64,000 nt of DNA from Kribbella qitaiheensis. GTDB lineage: Bacteria > Actinomycetota > Actinomycetes > Propionibacteriales > Kribbellaceae. The translations under genes and the position numbers were made by a program. The notes beneath the pieces are model-generated. The model worked only from the letters and a program-made list of their open reading frames with translations. It did not search any database and was not told the DNA's origin. Each line of letters begins with the position of its first letter. Within the stretch, counting starts at the first letter, position 1. The DNA lies in assembly GCF_014217565.1 (NCBI RefSeq), contig NZ_CP043661.1:7068001-7132000 (forward strand), given 5' to 3'. Of this stretch, positions 16,766-25,783 are shown one piece after another.

Positions 16766-16782
16766 TTAGGAAACTTTCCTAA
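16766..16782. promoter_or_regulatory. 17-bp palindromic operator upstream of the GH8 gene
   Basis: TTAGGAAACTTTCCTAA is a perfect palindrome 56 bp upstream of the GH8 start. From memory, it closely resembles the box bound by CsnR, the ROK-family repressor of the Streptomyces lividans chitosanase gene. Confidence 0.65.
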
Positions 16783-16901
16783 CGATTAGCTGAAGGTAAA
16801 TGCCCGGTTGAAGTAGCACAAGACCTCGGCGCAGATCGTTCCCGGCCGGGCCGGCGGTAAATGAGGCGGCCGGTGAGCGGGCGGCGTGATCGAATGCGGA
16901 A

Positions 16902-18428
16902 GTGTTCGTGACTATCGGTACCACCTCGACCGGCCTTGGCGCTCCTGCGACCGACCTCGGATTCTTGTTGCACAAGAACCCGGCGCGACCGCAGTCGTTG
17001 GAGGTCGCCGGCGGCACGGCGCACGTGTTCTACCCGGAAGCCACCGAGGAACGCTGCACCATCGCGGTCCTGCTAGAGGTCGATCCGATCGCTCTGGTGC
17101 GCTCCGGCAAGGGGCGCCCGGCCGTGGGGTTCACGCTCGGGCAGTACGTGAACGATCGCCCGTACGCCGCGTCCAGCCTGCTCGCCGTCGCGGTCGGCAA
17201 ACTCTTCCGTACTGCGATGATCGGCCGCTGCGATGCTCGTCCTGAGCTCACAGCCCGGCCGATCACGCTGGACATCCGGGTGCCGGCTCTTCCATGCCGC
17301 GGCGGTGCGGCGATGGCCGAGCGGCTTTTCGGCCCGCTTGGCTGGTCGGTCGATGCACGGCCAGTCCCGCTCGATCCTGAGATCCCGTCCTGGGGCGATT
17401 CCCGGTACGTCGATCTGCGGCTGCACGGCGAACTCCGGCTCGCGGACGCGCTGCACCACCTCTACGTGCTGCTGCCGGTGCTCGACGACGCGAAGCACTA
17501 CTGGGTCGGCTCGGACGAGGTGGACAAGCTCGTCCGTGCGGGTGACGGCTGGCTCGGCACGCACCCGGACCGCGAGCTGATCTCCAACCGCTACCTGGCC
17601 CACCGCAAACGCCTCACCGACTCGGCGCTCGAAGCCCTCGACCGCCTGATCGAGGTAGACGGCGAAGAAGTCGAGAGCGCGCAGGATGAGCCTTTCGCCG
17701 AGGTCGGCGACGACTCGCCCGCCGGACCGGCGCAGGGCGAAGGCGGGGCCAAGGCGGTCGACGCATCGTCGCCGGAGCCGGCTGCCGAGGTGGAGAAGCC
17801 GGTGTCGTTGGCGGTTCAGCGGCGTACCGCGGTGGTCGAGCTGCTGCGGGAGCTCGGGGCCCGGCGAGTGGCGGATCTGGGGTGCGGCGAGGGTGTGTTG
17901 GTGGCCCAGCTGCTGAAGGATTCGTCGTTCAGCGAGGTGGTGGCGACCGACGTTTCCGCGCGGGCGCTGACGTACGCCGAGCGGCGGCTGCACGTGGACG
18001 AGATGTCCGACCGGAAGCGCGAGCGGCTGCGGCTGTTCCAGTCCTCTGTCACGTACGCCGACGCGCGGCTGACCGGTCTCGATGCCGCCGTGCTGATGGA
18101 GGTGATCGAGCACGTCGACCCGCCACGGCTGCCCGCTCTCGCCTACGCGGTGTTCGGCTCTGCCCGGCCCGGCAATGTCGTGGTCACCACGCCGAACTCC
18201 GAGCACAACGTGCGCTTCGAAACGCTGCCTGCGGGCGCTTTCCGGCATCCGGACCACCGGTTCGAGTGGACCCGGGCGGAGTTCCGCGAGTGGGCCGACT
18301 CGGTCTGCCGCAGCTACGGCTACGAGGTCTCCTTCCGCCCGGTCGGGCCGGACGACCCCGAAGTAGGCCCACCAACCCAGCTGGCCCTGTTCCGCCGTAC
18401 CGGTTCTGAGCTGAAGGAGGCGATCTGA
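16902..18428 (+). CDS. hen1: 3'-terminal RNA ribose 2'-O-methyltransferase Hen1
   Basis: The 508-aa bacterial Hen1 methylates the 3'-terminal ribose 2'-OH at RNA breaks repaired with Pnkp, protecting the repaired RNA from renewed cleavage. The N-terminal Pnkp-activating domain starts TTSTGLGAPATDLGFLLHKNP. After a low-complexity acidic linker (about 255-300) comes the methyltransferase domain with VADLGCGEGVL (SAM site), MEVIEHVDPPRL (metal site) and VVVTTPNSEHNVRFE. GTG 16902 or 16908 can serve as start. The stop TGA shares one base with the pnkp ATG (18428), so the two are translationally coupled. Confidence 0.95.
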   Translation: MFVTIGTTSTGLGAPATDLGFLLHKNPARPQSLEVAGGTAHVFYPEATEERCTIAVLLEVDPIALVRSGKGRPAVGFTLGQYVNDRPYAASSLLAVAVGKLFRTAMIGRCDARPELTARPITLDIRVPALPCRGGAAMAERLFGPLGWSVDARPVPLDPEIPSWGDSRYVDLRLHGELRLADALHHLYVLLPVLDDAKHYWVGSDEVDKLVRAGDGWLGTHPDRELISNRYLAHRKRLTDSALEALDRLIEVDGEEVESAQDEPFAEVGDDSPAGPAQGEGGAKAVDASSPEPAAEVEKPVSLAVQRRTAVVELLRELGARRVADLGCGEGVLVAQLLKDSSFSEVVATDVSARALTYAERRLHVDEMSDRKRERLRLFQSSVTYADARLTGLDAAVLMEVIEHVDPPRLPALAYAVFGSARPGNVVVTTPNSEHNVRFETLPAGAFRHPDHRFEWTRAEFREWADSVCRSYGYEVSFRPVGPDDPEVGPPTQLALFRRTGSELKEAI

Positions 18429-20984
18429 TGGAGCGCATCACTATCCCCGCGCTGAGCCTCGTCGTCCTGGTCGGGGTGAGCGGGTCGGGCAAGTCATCAT
18501 TTGCGCGGAAGCACTTCCTCGGCACCGAGGTGATCTCGAGCGACTTCTGCCGCGGACTGGTCTCGGACGACGAGAACGACCAGGCCGCCAGCAAGGACGC
18601 GTTCGAGGTGCTGCACTTCATCGCGGCCAAGCGGCTCGCCGCCGGTCGGCTGACGGTGATCGACGCGACGAACGTGCAACCAGAGGCACGGAAGCAGTTG
18701 GTCGCGCTGGCCCGCGAGTACGACGTACTGCCGGTCGCCATCGTGCTCGACGTACCCGAGCGGGTGGCGGTCGACCGGAACGCACTTCGACCGGACCGGC
18801 AGTTCGGCGCGCATGTGGTGCAGCGGCAGCGGCAGCAACTTCGCCGGGGGCTGCGGAGCCTGAAGCGGGAGGGCTTCCGGAACGTGCAGGTCCTCGGCAG
18901 TGTCGAGGAGATCGACGCTGTGACGATCGACCGGACCCGGCTGTTCAACGACCTCACCGACCAGACCGGTCCGTTCGACATCATCGGCGACATCCACGGC
19001 TGCCGAGCCGAACTGGAGCAACTCCTCACCACCCTCGGTTACACCCTCACCCGCGACCCCGAGGGCCGCGCGGTCGATGCCACCTATGCCGGACGCACGG
19101 GGGTGGGGACGGAGCCCGCCGGACGGCGGGTGGTGTTTGTCGGGGATCTGGTGGATCGGGGGCCGGATACGCCGGGGGTGTTGCGGCTGGTGATGGGGAT
19201 GGTTGCTTCCAGCAACGCTTACTGCGTACCGGGGAACCATGAGGACAAGCTGCTGCGCGCGCTTCGCGGGAAGAAGGTGAAGGTCAGTCACGGGCTGGCG
19301 GAGTCACTTGAGCAGCTGGCCGCCGAGCCGGAGGAGTTCCGCGCCGCGGTCGAGACCTTCATCGATGGGCTGATCTCGCACTACGTCTTCGACCGCGGCA
19401 ATCTCGTCGTGTCGCACGCCGGACTGGTCGAGCGGATGCACGGTCGTACCTCTGGCCGAGTTCGTGCGTTCTGCCTGTACGGCGAGACGACGGGGGAGAC
19501 CGACGAGTACGGCCTGCCGATGCGCTACCCGTGGGCGAACGACTACCGCGGTCGCGCGATGGTCGTCTATGGGCACACCCCGACGCCGGTGCCCGAGTGG
19601 ATCAACAACACCATCTGCCTGGACACGGGCTGCGTCTTCGGCGGTTCACTGACCGCGCTGCGCTACCCCGATCGCGAACTCGTCTCGGTCGATGCCTTCG
19701 AGCAGTACTATGAGCCCGCGAAGCCGTTGCAGGTGGCAACCGCTCCCGGTCGCGCGCCCGACGTACTCGACATCACCGACGTCACCGGTCGCCGGGTGAT
19801 CGAGACCGCGACGCACGGCCGGCTGAGCATCCGGGCGGAGCAGGCCGGTTCAGCGCTCGAGGTGATGAGCCGGTTCGCGATCGACCCGCGGTTCCTGCTC
19901 TACCTGCCGCCGACGATGAGCCCGGTCGCGACCTCGCCGATCCCCGGTGTGCTGGAGCACCCCACGCAGGCGTTCGAGGCTTACAAGTCGGACGGCGTGA
20001 CCGAGCTGGTGTGCGAGGAGAAGCACATGGGCTCGCGGGCCGTCGTACTGGTGACGCGTGATGACGACGTCGCCGAGAAGCGGTTCGGGCTGGCCGGGCG
20101 CGGCGCGGTCCATACCCGCACCGGTCGTTCGTTCTTCGACACCGCGCTGACCGACGAGCTCCTGCTCCGTCTACGAGCGGTCGCCGAAGCTGCAGGACTC
20201 TTCGAGGAACTCGACACCTCGTGGCTGCTCCTCGACGCCGAGCTTCTCCCGTGGAGCGCCAAAGCCATCGAACTCCTGAAGAACCAGTACGCCGCGGTCG
20301 GCGCGGCAGCTCGTACTGCGTTGCCTGCGGCCACGGCCGGGCTCGAATCGGCTGTGGCAGCAGGGCTCGACGTCGGTGACCTGCTTGCGCGGACCCAACA
20401 GCGCACGGCCAACGCGGACCTGTTCAGCGCGGCCTATCGCCGGTACTGCTGGCCGACCGAGGGGCTCGACGGCGTACGGATCGCGCCGTTCCAGGTGCTC
20501 GCTTCCGAAGGAGCGACGTACGAGGAGAAGCCACACGCCTGGCACCTCTCGATCGCGGACCGCCTCGTCGCGGCCGGTCCGACGCTGATCACGCCGACCC
20601 GGCGACTGTTCGTCGACCTGGACTCGTGGGACGCGGGGACCGCCTGGTGGGAAGAACTCACCGCTGCCGGCGGCGAAGGCATGGTCGTCAAACCGGCCGC
20701 GAACCTGATCCGGACGAAGAAGGGCCTCGCCCAACCAGGCCTGAAGGTCCGAGGCCAGGAGTACCTGCGGATCATCTACGGCCCGGACTACACCGAGCCG
20801 GCGAACTTCGACCGCCTCCGCCAACCGAAACCTCGGCCACAAACGCTCAATGGCCCTCCGCGAATACGCCCTCGGCCTGGAGTCCCTGGAACGGGCCGCC
20901 CGCGGCGAACCGCTGTGGCGCATCCACGAATGCGTCTTCTCAGTTTTGGCCCTGGAGTCCGAACCAGTAGACCCGCGCCTCTAG
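18428..20984 (+). CDS. pnkp: Polynucleotide kinase-phosphatase-ligase Pnkp, with an apparent late frameshift
   Basis: The three-domain RNA-repair enzyme has a kinase (GVSGSGKSS, ~15-23), a calcineurin-like 2',3'-phosphatase (GDIHGC, GDLVDRGPD, GNHE) and an adenylyltransferase/ligase (KHMGSR as motif I). In the annotated frame the last ~65 residues become proline/arginine-rich nonsense ending at 21025. One frame over, after about 20821, the expected C-terminus appears (NLGHKRSMALREYALGLES ... LALESEPVDPRL), ending at TAG 20982-20984. One extra C at 20821-20822 explains this. Either the base is an assembly error or the gene has a genuine 3' lesion. It pairs with hen1. Confidence 0.93.
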
Positions 20985-21138
20985 ACCGGATTCGTCAGAC
21001 TAATTTCGCCGATGCCTGGCGGTAGCGGCGTTATGGTCTTAAGGTCAGTGCAATGTCACACAGCACTAAGCTCCGATGAGTCCTGCTGCTGCGATTGCAA
21101 CGGGAGAGCAAGCACGAGCAGGAACGGAAGGCGAGCGT

Positions 21139-22425
21139 ATGACGACCTACACGATCCCTGGCATGCACGTCCGCGACCATGAGGTCCAGGTCCCGCTGGA
21201 CTGGTCCGACCCGGGGAACCCGGAGCAGCTCACCGTGTTCGCGCGGGAGCTCGCCGACCCGATCCGCAAGGACGACGACCTCCCGTATCTGGTGTTCCTT
21301 CAGGGCGGACCCGGCGGCAAGTCCCCCCGGCCGACCGAGCCGAACGGCTGGATCGGGCAGGCCTTGAAGACCTACCGCGTGATTCTGCTCGACCAGCGCG
21401 GCACCGGTCGCAGTACGCCGGTCGACGGGCGGCGGATGAACTCCTTCGCCACCGCTGAGGGAGCCGCGGACTATCTGGCGCACTTCCGTGCCGACTCGAT
21501 CGTGGCCGACGCCGAGCATTTGCGGAAGACGGTGTTCGGTGGGCGGAAGTGGTCGACGCTTGGGCAGAGCTTCGGCGGGTTCATCACCTTGACGTATCTG
21601 TCGCAGGCTGCTGAAGGTTTGACGGCCTGTTACGTCACGGGCGGCCTGGCTTCGGTGGAGCCGGATGCGGAGGAGGTCTATCGACGTACCTATCCACGGG
21701 TCGAGGCCAAGAATCGCGAGTTCTACCGGCGGTACCCGCACAACGAGCAGCGCGTCGCGGCGATCGCCGACCGGCTCGCGGCGGGCGACGTACGGCTGCC
21801 GGACGGCGACCTGCTGACGGTACGACGGTTGCAGTCGCTCGGGATCGACTTCGGGATGAAGCCCGGGTACGAGCGGATGCACTGGCTGATCGACGAGGCG
21901 TTCTGCGGCGACGAGTTGTCCGAGACGTTTCTCACTCAGGTGATGGTGCGGTCGTCGTACAGCGATGGGCCGTTGTTCGCCGCGCTGCAGGAAAGCTGTT
22001 ACGGATCGGGTGAGGGCGCCTCTGGTTGGGCTGCTGAGCGGGAAAGGTCGGCGCGGCCGCAGTTCGCGGAGACGGCCCGGCCGTTGCTGTTCACCGGCGA
22101 GATGATGTATCCGTGGATGTTCGAGGAGATCCGGGTTCTGCGACCGTTCCGTGCGGCGGTTGAACTGCTGGCCGCGCGTCCGCGGTGGAGTCGCCTGTAC
22201 GACCTGGACCGGCTGGCGGCGAACGAGGTCCCGGTGGCGGCGGCGGTGTACTTCGACGACATGTACGTCGACTCCGGCTTGCAGTTGGAGACCGCCGCGC
22301 GGGTCGGCAACTTGCAGGCTTGGGTCACCAACGAGTTCGAACACGACGGCATCGCCTCGGACCGGGTATTCGCCCACCTGACCGAACTGGTCCGCTCGAT
22401 CGGCGGGGGAGTTCGCGCCGGCTGA
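21139..22425 (+). CDS. S33-family alpha/beta hydrolase (proline iminopeptidase-like)
   Basis: From ATG 21139, behind a GGAAGG box, the protein is 428 aa. It begins MTTYTIPGMHVRDHEVQVPL, the usual start of actinobacterial S33 prolyl aminopeptidases. Features are the oxyanion segment LQGGPGG, LLDQRGTGRS, the nucleophile elbow GQSFGG and the late acid/histidine region VYFDDMYVD ... NEFEHDG. It would release N-terminal proline or similar residues from peptides in the cytoplasm. The frame is open to 21076, but that extension is not conserved-looking. It stands alone; a GntR gene follows 128 bp later. Confidence 0.9.
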   Translation: MTTYTIPGMHVRDHEVQVPLDWSDPGNPEQLTVFARELADPIRKDDDLPYLVFLQGGPGGKSPRPTEPNGWIGQALKTYRVILLDQRGTGRSTPVDGRRMNSFATAEGAADYLAHFRADSIVADAEHLRKTVFGGRKWSTLGQSFGGFITLTYLSQAAEGLTACYVTGGLASVEPDAEEVYRRTYPRVEAKNREFYRRYPHNEQRVAAIADRLAAGDVRLPDGDLLTVRRLQSLGIDFGMKPGYERMHWLIDEAFCGDELSETFLTQVMVRSSYSDGPLFAALQESCYGSGEGASGWAAERERSARPQFAETARPLLFTGEMMYPWMFEEIRVLRPFRAAVELLAARPRWSRLYDLDRLAANEVPVAAAVYFDDMYVDSGLQLETAARVGNLQAWVTNEFEHDGIASDRVFAHLTELVRSIGGGVRAG

Positions 22426-22553
22426 CCGGGGTGGCTCGGCCGGTTGGCGGTGCAGTTCGCGTCGGCTGACCGGCAGTGCGTTGGCGCGTTCGCGATGGGG
22501 GTGGACCACAATGTGGGCGGGGTGGACGACAGTGCAGCGAGGGAGGTGACTGG

Positions 22554-23294
22554 ATGCCGGCGAATTCGACCGGTGTGCAGCCGAGTGTGCGGCCGTTGAT
22601 CCAACGCGAGAGCCTGCGCGACAGCGTGGCGAACGCGCTGCGCGCTGCGGTGATCTCCGGCGAGCTGGAACCGGGCCAGGTGTACTCCGCACCGATGCTC
22701 GGCGCGCGGTTCGGTGTCTCCGCGACCCCGGTCCGTGAAGCGATGCTCGACCTGGTCCGCGAGGGCTTGGTCATCTCGCTACGGAACAAGGGTTTCCGCG
22801 TCACCGAGATGTCCGACGAGGACCTCGACGACCTCGCCGCGCTCCGGCAGTTGATCGAGCCACCGACGATCCGCGACGTCGTACCGGTGATCCCGGCGGA
22901 CGACTTCCCCCGCCTGCGCGCGCTGGCGGAGGACATCGTGGTCGCGGCCGAAGCCGGCAATCTGATCGACTACATCGAGGCCGACCGCGTCTTCCACGTC
23001 ACGCTCCTCGCCTACAGCGGCAACCGCCGCCTGGTCGACGTCGTCTCAGACCTCCGCTCCCAAACCCGCCTCCTGGGCCTGACCCCCCTGGTAGAGAGCG
23101 GCCGCCTGGTCCAATCCGCGGCCGAACACCACGAACTGATGGATCTCGTCGAGTCCCGCGACGCCGAAGGCGCCGAACAACTGATGCGCCGCCACATAGG
23201 CCACGTCCGAGGCCTCTGGGCCCGCTCGCCATCCCCCAACCACCCGAGCCGCCCCAGTAGCCGGCCCGCCCCAGTAGCCGGCCCACCCCAGTAG
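22554..23294 (+). CDS. GntR/FadR-type transcriptional regulator with a repeat-encoded C-terminus
   Basis: ATG 22554 follows GGGAGGTGA and gives 246 aa. The winged helix (about 17-85) shows LRDSVANALRAAVISGELEPGQ and FGVSATPVREAMLDLVREGLV. The C-terminal FCD-type all-helical ligand domain spans about 95-225, with metal-ligand-like histidines (FHVTLL, HHELMD, RRHIGHVR). The last ~15 residues are proline-rich and encoded by 17-bp tandem repeats. Because 17 is not a multiple of three, the repeat number sets where translation ends. The target is unknown; the S33 gene upstream is a candidate. Confidence 0.88.
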   Translation: MPANSTGVQPSVRPLIQRESLRDSVANALRAAVISGELEPGQVYSAPMLGARFGVSATPVREAMLDLVREGLVISLRNKGFRVTEMSDEDLDDLAALRQLIEPPTIRDVVPVIPADDFPRLRALAEDIVVAAEAGNLIDYIEADRVFHVTLLAYSGNRRLVDVVSDLRSQTRLLGLTPLVESGRLVQSAAEHHELMDLVESRDAEGAEQLMRRHIGHVRGLWARSPSPNHPSRPSSRPAPVAGPPQ

Positions 23295-23325
23295 CCGGCC
23301 CACCCCAGTAGCCGGCCCACCCCAG
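23252..23325. repeat. 17-bp tandem repeats (about 4.3 units) at the 3' end of the GntR gene
   Basis: The unit CCCCAGTAGCCGGCCCA occurs at 23252-23268, 23269-23285, 23286-23302 and 23303-23319, with a partial fifth at 23320-23325. The TAG stop (23292-23294) lies in the third unit; the first two are translated in two other frames. Confidence 0.9.
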
Positions 23326-23396
23326 CCCACCGGCAGCTCAACCCACCACAACCACCCGCCGACGTCTCAAGGCAGCGGACGGATCCGTCCGTCAGC

Positions 23397-23975
23397 TCAG
23401 GGTTCTAGCAGGCCGTGGAGGGCGGCTGTGGTTATGGCGTCGGCTTCGTGTTCGGTGAGGGGGGCGTGGCCGGTCAGGAGGCGGAAGATCAGGGGGCCGA
23501 AGAGGAGGTCGGTGGCGGTCCCGGCTGAGATGGCCGGGTTGACCTCGCCGCGGCGGAGGGCTCGTTCCCAGAGTTCGGCGACGTTCGCGCGCCGGGTGTC
23601 CAGGAAGAACTCCCGGAAGTACGGCGCGGCCGCCTCGTCGGTGACGCTTGCCGCCAGCAACTGGGCGAACACCTTGCCGTTCGGTCCCGAGTAGAACCTG
23701 CTCACTCGGCGGACCTGCTCGGTGAGGTCGTCGATCACGTTGCCTTCGTTCGGCAGCGGAATCGAGTCCGCCATCCGCCGGCCGAACGCCTCGGCCGCGA
23801 TCGCGGTACGGCACGGCCAGTGCTTGTAGATCGTCGCTTTGCTCACCCCGGAGCGGGCGCTGATCGCATCGACCGTCGCTGCCCCGAGGCCACCCTCGTC
23901 CAGCAGCTCCTTGGTTGCACACAGCACCGAATCCTTGGCCCGCAAGCTCCGCGGATGCGACGACTGCTCAAACAT
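23397..23975 (-). CDS. TetR-family repressor of the AKR-SDR operon
   Basis: The protein is 192 aa from ATG 23975 (MFEQSSHPRSLRAKDSV). The N-terminal HTH reads TVDAISARSGVSKATIYKHWP, and the ligand domain ends AALHGLLEP. The frame extends to 24047, but that part overlaps the end of the SDR gene and is not TetR-like. It lies 8 bp downstream of the SDR stop and is the third gene of the AKR-SDR-TetR operon. It is the best candidate to bind the palindrome at 25698-25723 and to autoregulate the operon. Confidence 0.88.
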   Translation of the reverse strand: MFEQSSHPRSLRAKDSVLCATKELLDEGGLGAATVDAISARSGVSKATIYKHWPCRTAIAAEAFGRRMADSIPLPNEGNVIDDLTEQVRRVSRFYSGPNGKVFAQLLAASVTDEAAAPYFREFFLDTRRANVAELWERALRRGEVNPAISAGTATDLLFGPLIFRLLTGHAPLTEHEADAITTAALHGLLEP

Positions 23976-23983
23976 CGGCGTAC

Positions 23984-24823
23984 TCAGACATTGTCGTGAT
24001 CCGTCGACAGCTCGTCGTGATCCGTGGACAGCGAGACCTTGCGCCACCGGTCGAGCTCGGTGCGGACCAGATCGAGCTTCGCCTCGACCCGCGCGACCGC
24101 GTCGGCACCCAGCTGGATCCGCAGTGGTGGATCCGAGAGTTCCGCCAGATCGACGATCGCCCGCGCGGCCTTGATCGGATCACCCGGTTGAGCATGGTTC
24201 CACTCGGCCAACGAGCCTCGCATCGCGCCCACGGTCTCAGCGTAGTCAGCGAGCTGACCTGCCTGGTGAAGGCTCGACTCATCGAGGAAGTCGGTCCGGA
24301 ACAATCCCGGCTCGACGATCGTGACATCGATGCCGAGCGGCTTCAGCTCGCCGTGAAGCGCCTCGGACAATCCCTCGACCGCGAACTTCGTGGCGGCATA
24401 GACACCCCAGCCCGGCGTCCCGATGAAGCCGCCGACCGAACTGAGCTGGATCAACCGTCCACTCCGCTGCTCGCGCAGTACGGGAAGCACGGCGCGCTGG
24501 ACGTTCAGGACGCCGAACACGTTGGTGTCGAAGATCGCCCGCGCGGCCGAGTCGGAAGCCTCCTCGACCGCACCGAGCAACCCACGTCCAGCGTTGTTAA
24601 CGACCACGTCGATCCGGCCGAACTCCCGCACGGCAGCCTCGACCGCCGCGTGCGCTTGGTCCTCATCGGTCACATCGAGAGCGAGCGGAAGCAACCGCTC
24701 GGTCCGCTCGATCTCCCCGGGCCGTCGCGCGGCGGCGACAACCTGGTTGCCGCGGGCAAGCGCTTCCGCCACGATCCCGGCGCCGAAGCCCCGGGACGCG
24801 CCGGTGACGAACCAGACGCTCAT
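23984..24823 (-). CDS. Short-chain dehydrogenase/reductase
   Basis: The 279-aa classical SDR has the NAD(P)-binding TGASRGFG (8-15), NNAG, and active-site Ser with YAATK (catalytic Tyr and Lys). The start ATG (24821-24823) overlaps the aldo/keto reductase stop. An odd feature is the C-terminus: LSTDHDELSTDHDNV contains a 7-residue duplication from a 21-bp tandem repeat. The substrate is unknown. Coupling to an aldo/keto reductase and a TetR suggests a carbonyl-detoxification unit. Confidence 0.9.
   Translation of the reverse strand: MSVWFVTGASRGFGAGIVAEALARGNQVVAAARRPGEIERTERLLPLALDVTDEDQAHAAVEAAVREFGRIDVVVNNAGRGLLGAVEEASDSAARAIFDTNVFGVLNVQRAVLPVLREQRSGRLIQLSSVGGFIGTPGWGVYAATKFAVEGLSEALHGELKPLGIDVTIVEPGLFRTDFLDESSLHQAGQLADYAETVGAMRGSLAEWNHAQPGDPIKAARAIVDLAELSDPPLRIQLGADAVARVEAKLDLVRTELDRWRKVSLSTDHDELSTDHDNV
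23993..24031. repeat. 21-bp-period tandem duplication at the SDR 3' end
   Basis: GTCGTGATCCGTCGACAG (23993-24010) and GTCGTGATCCGTGGACAG (24014-24031) differ at one base and are in frame, giving two STDHD units in the protein. Confidence 0.85.
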
Positions 24824-25692
24824 CAGCCGACCGCCGCCGTGAGCTCGGCGAACTCGTCGTCGGTCAGCTCGACCTTGGCCGCGTTGATGTTGTCCTCGAC
24901 GTGCGCGACCGAGGAGGTGCCAGGAATCGGCAGCAACACGGGCGACCGCTTGAGCAACCAGGCCAGGGCCAGCTGCGAGGGCGTGGCGTCGTGGTTCTGG
25001 GCGATCTTGGCGAGCGGGCCGCCGTCCTTGGCCAGCTCGCCGGTGGCCAGTGGGAACCAGGGGATGAAGCCGAGACCGCTTTTCTCGGCGTACTCCAGCA
25101 GGTCTTCGTCGTCGCGCTGGCTGACGTTGTAGAGGTTCTGGACCGAGACGATCGTGGCGGTCTTGCCCGCCTCCTCGACCTGCTCGATGCCGACCTGGGA
25201 CAGACCGATGTGCCGGATCTTGCCTTCCTGCTGGAGCTTCGCCAGCTCGCCGACCTGGTCGGCGATCGGGACCTCCGAGTCGACCCGGTGCAACTGGAGC
25301 AGGTCGATCCGCTCCAGGCCCAGGTGCCGGAGGCTGAGCTCCACCTGCTGGCGCAGGTACGCCGGGCGGCCGATCGGCTCCCAGCCGTTGGGACCCGTCC
25401 GGGCGAAGCCTGCCTTGGTGGCGATGACCAGCTCGTCGGCGTACGGGTGGAGGGCCTTCTTCAGCAGCAGGTCCGCGGTGAAGGGGCCGTAGGCGTCCGC
25501 GGTGTCGATGAAGTTCACGCCGAGCTCAACCGCACGCCGTAGTACGCGGACTGCCTCGTCTGGATCGCGTGGGTCACCCCAGACGCCGTCGCCGGTGAGC
25601 TGCATGGTCCCGTACCCCAGCCGGCGGACGGTGAGGTCTCCGCCGATGGTGAACTCGCCGGACGCCGCTGCGACTGCTTCGGTCATTTCCAT
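24823..25692 (-). CDS. Aldo/keto reductase
   Basis: The 289-aa protein has the family hallmarks: GYGTMQLTG, catalytic Asp/Tyr in FIDTADAYGP, Lys in VIATKAGF, and His in DLLQLHRVD. The NADPH-binding end reads LPIPGTSSVAHVEDN. It is the first gene of an operon with the SDR and a TetR regulator, preceded at 6 bp by a strong palindrome. It probably reduces reactive aldehydes or ketones in the cytoplasm; no specific substrate is visible. Confidence 0.92.
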   Translation of the reverse strand: MEMTEAVAAASGEFTIGGDLTVRRLGYGTMQLTGDGVWGDPRDPDEAVRVLRRAVELGVNFIDTADAYGPFTADLLLKKALHPYADELVIATKAGFARTGPNGWEPIGRPAYLRQQVELSLRHLGLERIDLLQLHRVDSEVPIADQVGELAKLQQEGKIRHIGLSQVGIEQVEEAGKTATIVSVQNLYNVSQRDDEDLLEYAEKSGLGFIPWFPLATGELAKDGGPLAKIAQNHDATPSQLALAWLLKRSPVLLPIPGTSSVAHVEDNINAAKVELTDDEFAELTAAVG

Positions 25693-25697
25693 CTCCT

Positions 25698-25723
25698 AAG
25701 TGAACTGAACGTACAGTTCACTT
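25698..25723. promoter_or_regulatory. Palindromic operator of the AKR-SDR-TetR operon
   Basis: AAGTGAACTG (25698-25707) and CAGTTCACTT (25714-25723) are perfect inverted repeats around AACGTA, ending 6 bp before the AKR start codon. Size and position fit a TetR dimer site overlapping the promoter or 5' end. Confidence 0.8.
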
Positions 25724-25783
25724 TAGCGCCTCGCGACGACCAGGCAAATCCTTCCCGAAACCCCGGGATCAAAGGGGTTTCGG

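Noticed and set aside
21031..22692. 553-aa open frame on the minus strand
   Set aside because: Antisense of the S33 hydrolase; arginine/proline-rich shadow sequence.
23252..23325. Tandem repeats as a CRISPR array
   Set aside because: Units are 17 bp and contiguous with no spacers.
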